DNA of 5,578 nt. It comes from Rhizobiaceae bacterium. Its GTDB lineage: Bacteria > Pseudomonadota > Alphaproteobacteria > Rhizobiales > Rhizobiaceae. The notes below the pieces were generated by a model that did not search any database, was not told where the DNA came from, and saw only the letters and a list, made by a program, of their open reading frames with translations. The DNA lies in assembly GCA_004299545.1 (NCBI GenBank), contig SCRB01000186.1, positions 1-5,578 on the forward strand, in the 5' to 3' direction. Numbering within the stretch: position 1 is the stretch's first letter; each line of letters opens with the position of its first letter. A program made the translations under genes and the position numbers. Shown here one piece after another: positions 1 to 5,578 of this stretch.

Positions 1-525
1 TACGCGCAGATGCCCGATGCCTTCTACTATTTGTCGACCGGAAGGCTCTTCGGCTTCCTGCCCATCCCCGTCATCATCGCGGCGATTGTCGTTGTCCTCA
101 TCTATGTGCTGATCAACCATACCCGCTACGGGCGTGCCACCGTCGCGACCGGCACGAACATCGTCGCCGCCCGCCTTTCCGGCATCAACGTCAATCGCTG
201 CCGCCAGATCGCCATGATCATATCGGCGACTGGAGCGGGCATCGCCGGCGTCATGCTGACGGCGCGGCTGGGAACCGGCCAACCGGGCGCGGGTGAACCC
301 TATCTGCTGGACTCCCTGACTGCGGTCTTCATCGGCATGACGGCATTCCGCCCCGGCCGTGCCTCCGTGGAAGGTACCGTCATCGGCGTGATCATCATCG
401 GCATGCTCGATAACGGGCTCAACCTCCTCGGCGCCCCTTTCTATCTCCAGAACATCGTTCGTGGAGTGGTCATGATCGCGGCCGTGGCACTGGCGGTCTT
501 GCGCGGCGAAATCCGGTTTTTCTAG
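1..525 (+). CDS. Sugar ABC transporter permease, RbsC/BPD_transp_2 family (5' partial)
   Basis: Inner-membrane permease of a ribose/xylose-type ABC importer; it forms the channel for a sugar or polyol delivered by a periplasmic binding protein. The frame is open from base 1, so the gene starts outside the window; 174 residues remain of the roughly 320-340 usual for the family. Visible parts: a hydrophobic segment at about residues 19-38 (FLPIPVIIAAIVVVLIYVLI); the cytoplasmic coupling loop at 40-62 (HTRYGR, then GTNIVAARLSGI, the RbsC-type EAA-like loop); hydrophobic stretches at about 70-90, 104-116, 125-143 and 152-167; and the family hallmark DNGLNLLGAPFYLQ at 137-150. It ends with TAG 13 bases before the E1 alpha start, so co-transcription is likely. 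The family is clear, the substrate is not. The partner ATPase and binding protein would be expected upstream. Confidence 0.93.
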   Translation, partial: YAQMPDAFYYLSTGRLFGFLPIPVIIAAIVVVLIYVLINHTRYGRATVATGTNIVAARLSGINVNRCRQIAMIISATGAGIAGVMLTARLGTGQPGAGEPYLLDSLTAVFIGMTAFRPGRASVEGTVIGVIIIGMLDNGLNLLGAPFYLQNIVRGVVMIAAVALAVLRGEIRFF

Positions 526-534
526 GAAGGAAGG
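525..534 (+). promoter_or_regulatory. Strong ribosome binding site supporting a TTG start
   Basis: The purine run GGAAGGAAGG begins inside the permease stop codon and ends 4 bases before TTG 539-541; its first AGGAAGG (524-530) lies 8 bases upstream. It is the best Shine-Dalgarno match near the E1 alpha N-terminus and is the reason for choosing TTG over the later in-frame ATG at 581, which has only a weak GCGGGG upstream. Confidence 0.65.
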
Positions 535-538
535 TCTC

Positions 539-1621
539 TTGTCTCTGAAGCATACGGCAGACAGCGGGGCGACAACGCCAATGGGCGGAAGCGGACAGGC
601 CCCCAAGGATCACAACAGTGCTCTTCCCGACCTCTACCGTACCATGCGGCGCATACGCAGTTTCGAAGAGCGCGTCGGCGAACTTTTCGTCCGCGGAGAA
701 AGCGCGGGTTCGATGCTGCACCTTTCGATCGGCGAAGAGGCGGCCGCCGCGGGCATCTGTGCCGTGATGAAGCTCCAGGATACGTTCACGACGCATCATC
801 GCGGCCACGGGATCTTCCTTGCCCGCGGTGCCGAGCCGAGACGCATGATGGCGGAGATCGCCGGCAAGATGGACGGCTATTGCCACGGCAAGGGCGGCTC
901 GATGCACATTGCCGACATGCAGCTCGGCCATCTTGGCGCCAACGCGATCGTCGGCGGCGGCATTCCGGCGGTGGTCGGTGCCGGTCTTTCGGCCAAACGC
1001 AAGAAGCGTGATTCCGTATCCGTAGCCTTTTTCGGCGACGGCGCCATGCAGCAGGGTATCCTTTACGAGAGTATGAACATGGCCGCGCTCTGGGACCTAC
1101 CGGTCGTCTTCGTCTGCATCAACAATCAGTACGGCATGGGGACCCGCATCGATCAGGCGACACGCGCCACGAACCTCCACGAACGCGCCCTGGCCTTCGG
1201 TTTGAACGGCCATAGCGTGGACGGGCTCGACGTTGAAGAGGTGCGAAACCGGGCACGCTCGATCGTCGACGAGGCCCGCGGCGGCCGCCCCGGATTCCTC
1301 GCCGTCTCCTGCTATCGCTTTTACGGGCATGCGCGCATGGACAAGAGTCCCTACCGCAGCGAGGAAGAGGAGATCGAGGGCCGCAAGAAGGATCCGGTGA
1401 AATTCGCGCGCGATCGCCTGATTTCGGAAAAGCTGGCCGGGGAAAATGCCCTCGGCACGCTCGACGGTGAAATCGGCAAGGAGATGGATGACGCCATAGA
1501 CTTCGCCGTCTCGGCACAGGCACCTTCGCTCGGCTCCATGTTCAGGGACGTCTATGCCGAAGGCGAACCGGAGCCCGAGCCGCTGAAAATCCGCCTCGAC
1601 CGCGTTCTAGCCAGGAATTGA
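539..1621 (+). CDS. ThDP-dependent dehydrogenase E1 component, alpha subunit (acetoin dehydrogenase AcoA-like)
   Basis: Alpha subunit of a heterotetrameric E1 that binds thiamine diphosphate, decarboxylates or cleaves its substrate, and passes the acyl group to the E2 lipoyl arm. The 360 residues form one E1_dh domain from about residue 31. Landmarks: HHRGHG at 86-91; KGGSMHIAD at 118-126; the ThDP/Mg motif from GDG (166-168) to NN (195-196), about 30 residues long as in the family; and a C-terminal activation-loop-like segment, YRFYGHARMDKSPYRSEEE, at 259-277. HRGHG followed by GKGGSMHIAD is shared with AcoA and pyruvate dehydrogenase E1 alpha. The start is TTG; ATG 581 (residue 15) is the alternative, and either leaves a poorly conserved N-terminal tail. 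The gene is followed after 3 bases by the beta subunit. Pairing with an AcoC-type E2 favours an acyloin substrate over a 2-oxoacid, but the sequence alone does not settle this. Confidence 0.93.
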   Translation: MSLKHTADSGATTPMGGSGQAPKDHNSALPDLYRTMRRIRSFEERVGELFVRGESAGSMLHLSIGEEAAAAGICAVMKLQDTFTTHHRGHGIFLARGAEPRRMMAEIAGKMDGYCHGKGGSMHIADMQLGHLGANAIVGGGIPAVVGAGLSAKRKKRDSVSVAFFGDGAMQQGILYESMNMAALWDLPVVFVCINNQYGMGTRIDQATRATNLHERALAFGLNGHSVDGLDVEEVRNRARSIVDEARGGRPGFLAVSCYRFYGHARMDKSPYRSEEEEIEGRKKDPVKFARDRLISEKLAGENALGTLDGEIGKEMDDAIDFAVSAQAPSLGSMFRDVYAEGEPEPEPLKIRLDRVLARN

Positions 1622-1624
1622 CCG

Positions 1625-2602
1625 ATGGTGAGCATGACATACAGGGATGCCTTGCGGCGCGCCATCGACGAAGCGATGGCGGAAGACGATGACATCGTCG
1701 TTATCGGCGAAGAGGTCGGCCGCTACGGCGGAGCCTATGGCGTCACCAAGGATCTCATCAAGACCTACGGCCCCGAGCGCATGATCGACACACCGATCTC
1801 CGAGCCCGGCATTGTCGGCGTCGCCGTCGGTGCGGCCATGACGGGCCTGCGCCCGATTGCCGAACTCATGTATATCGACTTCCTCGGCATGTCGATGGAT
1901 CAGCTCGCCAACCAGGCGGCCAAAATCCGCTATATGTTCGGCGGGCAGATCGGCGTGCCCATGGTCCTGCGCACGCAGGGCGGCACTGGCCGCTCGGCTG
2001 GCGCGCAGCATTCGCAGAGTCTGGAAGGCTGGATCATGCATACACCGGGCCTGCGGCTCGCGATGCCGGCAACGGTGGCGGACGCCTATCACCTGCTCCG
2101 CCACAGCCTGACGCTGCCTGACCCCGTGGTCTTCATCGAGCACAAGGCGCTCTATGCCCAAAAAGAGGAGGTCGATCTCGATGCGCCTGCCCTTCCCTGG
2201 GGCAAGGCCGCAATCCGCAGGCGCGGTGACGATCTCGTCATCGTCACCTACTCGCGGCAGCTGCGCTTCGCCATGGAGGCGGCGGGGCAATTGGCCGAAC
2301 GTGGCGTGGAGGCAACCGTCATCGACCTCAGGACGCTCAATCCGCTCGACTTCGACACGATCCGGATGGAAGTCGAGCGCATCGGCAAGGCGATGGTCGT
2401 CTGCGAGGGCGTCCTGACGGCGGGTGTCGCAGCGGAGCTTGCAAGCCGCATTACGGAGGAGTGTTTCGACTTTCTCGAGCAACCCGTCGCGCGGGTCGCC
2501 GGCGAGGACGTGCCGATTGCCGTCTCGCCCGCTCTCGAAGCGGCGAGCGTGCCGGGGGTCGACCTTATCCGCGATGTGGGGGAGCGTCTCGTCAGATGGT
2601 GA
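1625..2602 (+). CDS. ThDP-dependent dehydrogenase E1 component, beta subunit (AcoB/PdhB-like)
   Basis: Beta subunit of the E1 heterotetramer; it supplies the other half of the ThDP site and, by family analogy, the contact with the E2 peripheral-subunit-binding domain. The 325 residues are full length for the family. Transketolase pyrimidine-binding domain at about 3-178: GEEVGRYGGAYGVTKDL (28-44), then DTPISEPGIVGVAVGAA (55-71), whose Glu60 matches the glutamate that activates ThDP, and QHSQSLEGW (128-136), whose His129 matches the conserved active-site histidine. Transketolase C-terminal domain at about 195-320: VIDLRTLNPLD (232-242) and FDFLEQPVARVAGEDVPIAVSP (281-302). The ATG at 1625 has AGGA at 1613-1616, 8 bases upstream; a second ATG four codons in (1634) is possible. 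The segment CEGVLTAGVAAELASRI (260-276) differs from the common E-x-x-R-T-G-G-x-G version in pyruvate dehydrogenases. Its end overlaps the E2 start by 7 bases. Confidence 0.94.
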   Translation: MVSMTYRDALRRAIDEAMAEDDDIVVIGEEVGRYGGAYGVTKDLIKTYGPERMIDTPISEPGIVGVAVGAAMTGLRPIAELMYIDFLGMSMDQLANQAAKIRYMFGGQIGVPMVLRTQGGTGRSAGAQHSQSLEGWIMHTPGLRLAMPATVADAYHLLRHSLTLPDPVVFIEHKALYAQKEEVDLDAPALPWGKAAIRRRGDDLVIVTYSRQLRFAMEAAGQLAERGVEATVIDLRTLNPLDFDTIRMEVERIGKAMVVCEGVLTAGVAAELASRITEECFDFLEQPVARVAGEDVPIAVSPALEAASVPGVDLIRDVGERLVRW

Positions 2603-4215
2603 CACGCACGCTCAACATGCCACGGCTCGGCGAGACCATGGATGAAGGCCGCATCGCCAGCTGGCTCGTCGAAGAGGGTCATGTTTTCCATCGCGGCGAA
2701 CCGATCGTCGAAATCGAGACGGACAAGACAGTCGTGGAATATCCTGCGCTTGGCGACGGCAAGCTGACGCAAAGGCTGGCGCTCGAGGGCGACCAGCTCG
2801 CCGTCGGCGCACCGCTCGCGCATATCGAAATCGATGACGGTACCGAATGGCCGGATATCGCCGCCGGGGAGCCAATGGCGCCAACGGCTGAAGCCAAAAT
2901 CGTCGATCTTCCGATGCCGCGCCTCGGCGAGACGATGGAAGAGGGCCGCATCGTGCGCTGGCTGAAGAACGAGGGCGAGCCCTTCGAGCGCGGCGAGGCG
3001 ATCATCGAGATCGAAACCGACAAGACGGTTGCCGAATATCCCGCGCTTCATGCCGGCAGGCTGGTCGAGATCCTGCGCAAGGAGAATGAGACCGTGGCGG
3101 TGGGCGAGGCGATAGCCCGTCAGACGATTGAGGGCGAGGCCGCGATCGCCGCGCCGGCCGCGTCGCCGGAACCGGGCAAGGCCGCGCCTGTTCCCAACAA
3201 GACTCCTGTTCCCTTGAAGACTCCGGCGTCTCTAAGGGCCGCTGCGCCGATACCCGGCAGCCGTGCGCGCGCGACGCCGCTGGCACGGCGCCTTGCCCGT
3301 CAGTACGGCGTCAATATCGCCGCGATCAGGGGATCGGGGCCGCGCTTCCGCGTCGAACGCCAGGACGTGCTTGACGCTGCGGGGGAGAACGGCACACAGA
3401 CGACCGCTGCGGCAAATAGCGGGGATATTCTCTTCACCGACCTGCCCGGCGGCAGGATCGCCTATGCCGAAAGCGGGCCCGGGACGGGAAAACCGATCCT
3501 GCTGCTGCACGGTTTCGCGGCGGACCATGCGGTCTGGGCGGCAACCGCATCCGGTCTGGCGCGCTCCGGATATCGTGTCGTCGTGCCGGATTTGCCTGCC
3601 CATGGCGCAACCACGATCGAGGCGGCCCGGATCGCCGACTTCACCGCGCCCTTGCCGTCCTTCATCGACAGGCTGCCGCATAAGAGCGGTTTCCACCTTG
3701 TCGCCCACTCGCTCGGTTCCGCCGCGGCGATCGCACTCGCCGAGACGCGGCCCGGTCTCGTCGCGCGCCTGACGTTGGTCGCGCCGGCAGGCCTCGGCCT
3801 GCGGATCGATGCCGATTTCATTCACGGCATGGCAAGGGCCATGTCGGCGGGCGAGATCAGCCACCTGCTCCGGCGGCTCTCCGTGCGCGGGTCGGAGCTT
3901 TCACACTCAGCGCTTTCACAATTGGCGGCAGACATGGCGCGAGGCCGCCTGATCGGCCTTGCCGGCGATGCGGTCGGGTCCTCCGGTGGTCAGCGGCTTG
4001 ACATCCTGCCCGCCTTGGCCACGCTTGCGGAGAAGATGCCCGTAAGCGTCGTCTTCGGCCTCCAGGACCGGATCATTCCATGGGAGCAGGTGACGGCCCT
4101 GCCGCCGCGCGTCGCTATTCATCTGATGGCGGGCTCGGGTCACATGCCGCAATGGGACCAGCCGCGCGACTTTCTCGATATCCTTTCGGATCCGGGCAAT
4201 GGGGGTGCAAGATGA
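2596..4215 (+). CDS. E2 component: double lipoyl + E3-binding + alpha/beta-hydrolase domain (AcoC-like)
   Basis: Core of the dehydrogenase complex; takes the acyl group from E1 onto lipoyl-lysine and, by AcoC analogy, passes it to CoA. The 539 residues read: lipoyl domain 1 at about 5-80 (ETDKTVVE, Lys44), lipoyl domain 2 at 104-179 (ETDKTVAE, Lys143), an Ala/Pro/Lys linker (181-225), a peripheral-subunit-binding domain at 226-261 (ATPLARRLARQYGVN...IRGSGPRFRVERQDVL), a short linker, and an alpha/beta-hydrolase domain at 278-535. Hydrolase landmarks: ILLLHGFAAD (301-310), nucleophile elbow AHSLG (Ser372), LTLVAPAGLG (392-401), and DRIIP (Asp491) with GSGHMPQ (His516) as likely acid and base. 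The HxxxDG motif of ordinary E2 acyltransferases is absent. ATG 2596 is chosen because the lipoyl domain begins at once and GGAG lies at 2581-2584; the frame is open further upstream but that part is E1 beta sequence. The known hydrolase-type AcoC of Pseudomonas is about 370 residues with one lipoyl domain, so this protein is enlarged. Confidence 0.92.
   Translation: MVTRTLNMPRLGETMDEGRIASWLVEEGHVFHRGEPIVEIETDKTVVEYPALGDGKLTQRLALEGDQLAVGAPLAHIEIDDGTEWPDIAAGEPMAPTAEAKIVDLPMPRLGETMEEGRIVRWLKNEGEPFERGEAIIEIETDKTVAEYPALHAGRLVEILRKENETVAVGEAIARQTIEGEAAIAAPAASPEPGKAAPVPNKTPVPLKTPASLRAAAPIPGSRARATPLARRLARQYGVNIAAIRGSGPRFRVERQDVLDAAGENGTQTTAAANSGDILFTDLPGGRIAYAESGPGTGKPILLLHGFAADHAVWAATASGLARSGYRVVVPDLPAHGATTIEAARIADFTAPLPSFIDRLPHKSGFHLVAHSLGSAAAIALAETRPGLVARLTLVAPAGLGLRIDADFIHGMARAMSAGEISHLLRRLSVRGSELSHSALSQLAADMARGRLIGLAGDAVGSSGGQRLDILPALATLAEKMPVSVVFGLQDRIIPWEQVTALPPRVAIHLMAGSGHMPQWDQPRDFLDILSDPGNGGAR
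2605..3129 (+). repeat. Tandem duplication of the lipoyl domain within the E2 gene
   Basis: Residues 6-80 and 105-179 of the E2 align without gaps at an offset of 99 residues (297 bases). By eye, 43 of the first 70 positions are identical, with runs such as MPRLGETM, EGRI, EIETDKTV and EYPAL shared exactly. The two copies are separated by a short Asp/Ala/Pro/Glu segment (about residues 81-103). Both keep the lysine that would carry lipoate. The similarity is visible in the DNA as well, which suggests a duplication of one ancestral domain. Confidence 0.85.
3187..3222 (+). repeat. 18-base tandem repeat in the E2 linker
   Basis: Two adjacent 18-base units, CCTGTTCCCAACAAGACT (3187-3204) and CCTGTTCCCTTGAAGACT (3205-3222), differ only at three central bases. 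They encode PVPNKT and PVPLKT; a decayed third copy, PASLRA, follows. The repeat lies in the flexible Ala/Pro-rich hinge between lipoyl domain 2 and the peripheral-subunit-binding domain, where length changes are tolerated. Confidence 0.8.
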
Positions 4216-4301
4216 GCGATACGGCCGAACGTTTCGGCGCCGCGCCGAAGCAGGGCGCCAAGGCCACACAGGTTTTCAGGGCTTTGCGTCGGCACGACTG
4301 A
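4212..4301 (+). CDS. Small ORF of 29 codons, coupled to the E2 stop; possible gene remnant
   Basis: An ATG at 4212 shares the bases ATGA with the E2 stop codon (TGA 4213-4215) and has a G-run at 4201-4205, 6 bases upstream, so it is well placed for coupled translation. It encodes MSDTAERFGAAPKQGAKAT followed by QVFRALRRHD, and stops at TGA 4299-4301. The product is basic and hydrophilic, with no signal peptide or domain recognised. The ending resembles the N-terminal cytoplasmic tail that precedes the first membrane helix of RbsC-type permeases (typically ...LRRHE/D before a hydrophobic run), so it could be the front of a second permease gene whose body was deleted. That is inference from pattern only. 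It could equally be a chance ORF or a short coupling peptide between E2 and the kinase. Confidence 0.35.
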   Translation: MSDTAERFGAAPKQGAKATQVFRALRRHD

Positions 4302-4315
4302 ACGGGCACGGAAAC

Positions 4316-4322
4316 GGAGGAG
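4316..4322 (+). promoter_or_regulatory. Ribosome binding site of the FGGY kinase gene
   Basis: GGAGGAG ends 4 bases before ATG 4327 (the GGAGG core ends 6 bases before it). It is the closest match to the consensus Shine-Dalgarno sequence in the window and fixes the kinase start. It lies in the 25-base gap after the small ORF, which holds no visible hairpin or promoter. Confidence 0.75.
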
Positions 4323-4326
4323 TCAT

Positions 4327-5578
4327 ATGGGATATTTCCTCACGGCCGACGGTGGGACCGAAAGCGTGCGCGCGCGCATCTATGATCTCGGCGGAACTTG
4401 CATCGCAAGCGAGGCGGTACCTTACGAGACGCATTTCTCGAGCGGCGCGCGGGCCGAACAGGATCCCGAAGACTGGTGGCGCGCATTCGTCACCGCATCG
4501 GGCAGGACGATTGCCGCAGCAGGAATCGGACCCTCCGAGATCGAGGCGCTGTCGCTCGCGACGACCTGCTGTACCGTCGTCGCGCTTGACGAAAACGGCA
4601 ATGCGCTGCGCCCGGCGATCATCTGGATGGATGTGCGCGCCGACAAGGAAGCCGAGGAGGTTCTGGCGACCGGCGATGAAGCTCTCATGGTGAACGGCGC
4701 GGGCCACGGCCCCGTCTCGGCGGAGTGGATGATCCCGAAGGCGCTTTGGCTGTCGCGTCACGAACCGAAGACGTTCGAGCGTACCCACACGATCTGCGAA
4801 TATCAGGACTTCATGACGATGCGCCTCACCGGCGAGCGTACCGGTAGCCTCAGCAACGCCTCGTTGCGCTGGCACTATTCGACGGACCGAGGCGGCTGGC
4901 CCCTGTCCCTGATCGAGAGGCTCGGGCTTGGCGCACTCAAGGACAAATGGCCATCGCGGCTCGTCCGTGCGGGTGAGGTCATCGGCACGCTGACGAAAGA
5001 GGCAGCCGCCGAACTCGGGCTCGGCACCTCCGTCAAGCTCGTCCAGGGCGGCGTCGATGCGCTGATCGGCATGATCGGCCTCGGTGTAGCCAAGCCCGGC
5101 CAACTCGCCCTGATCACCGGCTCCTCGCACCTGCAGTTCGGTGTCACGAACAGGCCCGTCCACGCCCCCGGCATCTGGGGGGCCTATTCCGACACCATCT
5201 ATCCGGGACGCTATCTCGTCGAAGGCGGGCAGACATCGACCGGCTCGATCATCGCCTGGCTCGGCCGGATGATGAACGGCACGATGGACCTTGGCGAACT
5301 CAACCGCAAGGCCGCGGAACTCGAACCGGGCAGCGACGGCCTCATCGTTCAAGACCATTTCCAGGGGAACCGCACGCCCTATACGGACGCTCTCTCCCGT
5401 GGTGCGATCATCGGCCTGACACTCGCGCATGAGCCGCACCATGTCTTTCGCGCTATCATGGAAGGCATCGGCTTTGGAACGCGCCTGATCCTCGACACCA
5501 TGGCCGAGGCCGGCTACCGCGGCGAGGAGATCACCGTCGGCGGCGGTGCCGGCGCCTCCCGGCTGTGGCTGCAGATCC
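4327..5578 (+). CDS. FGGY-family carbohydrate kinase, ribulokinase/pentulose-kinase type (3' partial)
   Basis: ATP-dependent cytoplasmic sugar kinase that would phosphorylate a ketose or polyol supplied by the upstream importer. 417 codons are visible and the frame is still open at the right edge; by family length roughly 80-110 residues are missing. FGGY_N domain at about 2-250: phosphate-binding ADGGTESVRARIYD (7-20), substrate-side IWMDVRADKEAE (99-110), FGGY signature IPKALWLSRHE (136-146), and GGVDALIG (241-248), whose Asp244 fits the catalytic base. FGGY_C domain from about 260: ITGSSHLQFGV (263-273), EGGQTSTGSIIAWL (299-312), DHFQGNRTPYTDALSRGAIIGL (343-364) and the start of the ATP site GGGAGASRLWLQI (405-417). 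The GGQTSTG segment and the DGGTES start favour the ribulokinase/pentulose-kinase branch over glycerol kinase or typical xylulokinase. The exact sugar cannot be read from the sequence. Confidence 0.92.
   Translation, partial: MGYFLTADGGTESVRARIYDLGGTCIASEAVPYETHFSSGARAEQDPEDWWRAFVTASGRTIAAAGIGPSEIEALSLATTCCTVVALDENGNALRPAIIWMDVRADKEAEEVLATGDEALMVNGAGHGPVSAEWMIPKALWLSRHEPKTFERTHTICEYQDFMTMRLTGERTGSLSNASLRWHYSTDRGGWPLSLIERLGLGALKDKWPSRLVRAGEVIGTLTKEAAAELGLGTSVKLVQGGVDALIGMIGLGVAKPGQLALITGSSHLQFGVTNRPVHAPGIWGAYSDTIYPGRYLVEGGQTSTGSIIAWLGRMMNGTMDLGELNRKAAELEPGSDGLIVQDHFQGNRTPYTDALSRGAIIGLTLAHEPHHVFRAIMEGIGFGTRLILDTMAEAGYRGEEITVGGGAGASRLWLQI

Noticed and set aside
470..931. Antisense open frame across the permease/E1 alpha junction, plus the antisense frames at 1119-1523, 2248-3051 and 3232-3864
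   Set aside because: All lie opposite well-supported genes, lack convincing domains or start context, and have shadow-frame composition.
2461..2595. N-terminal extension of E2 from an upstream GTG (45 extra residues)
   Set aside because: The extension is Arg/Gly/Ala-rich shadow sequence of E1 beta. The lipoyl domain begins directly after ATG 2596, which also has a plausible ribosome binding site.
539..2602. Annotation of the E1 genes as pyruvate or branched-chain 2-oxoacid dehydrogenase
   Set aside because: E1 sequences alone do not separate these, but the hydrolase-type E2 without the HxxxDG acyltransferase motif, encoded next to them, fits acetoin-type complexes better.
1607..2605. Long antisense open frame of 332 codons opposite E1 beta
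   Set aside because: It covers almost exactly the E1 beta gene and has low-complexity His/Arg/Asp-rich composition with no family motif; it is a third-position GC artefact.
4301..4326. Possible terminator or promoter in the gap before the kinase
   Set aside because: The 25-base gap contains no inverted repeat with a T-run and no recognisable -10/-35 pair; it is explained by the ribosome binding site.
4199..4693. 164-codon open frame overlapping the E2 end and the kinase start
   Set aside because: It is in a different frame from the kinase, with an Arg/Ser/Pro-rich product and no motif. The kinase frame from ATG 4327 carries the FGGY signatures.
4276..5442. Long antisense open frame of 388 codons opposite the FGGY kinase
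   Set aside because: It mirrors the kinase, whose motifs are unmistakable on the + strand. Its product is rich in Arg, Asp, His and Gly with no recognisable domain, as expected of a GC-rich shadow frame.

Overview
The window is a compact, single-strand (+) stretch of GC-rich DNA that is almost entirely coding. Codon choice, protein style and the sugar-operon layout suggest an alphaproteobacterium, most likely of the Rhizobiaceae type (Rhizobium/Sinorhizobium/Agrobacterium). This is an impression from sequence style, not from a database match.

Layout, left to right: (1) 1-525, the C-terminal half of an RbsC-type sugar ABC transporter permease, cut by the left edge. (2) 539-1621 and 1625-2602, the alpha and beta subunits of a thiamine-diphosphate-dependent E1 dehydrogenase. 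(3) 2596-4215, an unusual E2: two lipoyl domains, a peripheral-subunit (E3) binding domain, then an alpha/beta-hydrolase domain of the acetoin dehydrogenase AcoC type where the normal CAT-like acyltransferase domain would be. (4) 4212-4301, a tiny 29-codon ORF that shares an ATGA with the E2 stop and may be the remnant of a truncated gene. (5) 4327-5578, an FGGY-family (pentulose-type) carbohydrate kinase, cut by the right edge. Gene gaps are 13, 3, -7, -4 and 25 bases. No terminator or internal promoter is evident, so this is probably one operon.

How the parts may work together (inference): the ABC system imports a sugar or polyol, the FGGY kinase phosphorylates a ketose, and the E1/E2 complex cleaves a 2-keto-3-hydroxy (acyloin) carbon skeleton to an acyl-CoA plus an aldehyde, as acetoin dehydrogenase does with acetoin. 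An acyloin-cleaving dehydrogenase complex encoded among sugar uptake and sugar kinase genes points away from ordinary acetoin catabolism and towards a ketose or deoxyketose. This is the most interesting feature of the window. No E3 (dihydrolipoamide dehydrogenase), regulator, ABC ATPase or binding protein is visible here. No RNA genes, mobile elements, CRISPR arrays or non-coding stretches above 25 bases were seen.
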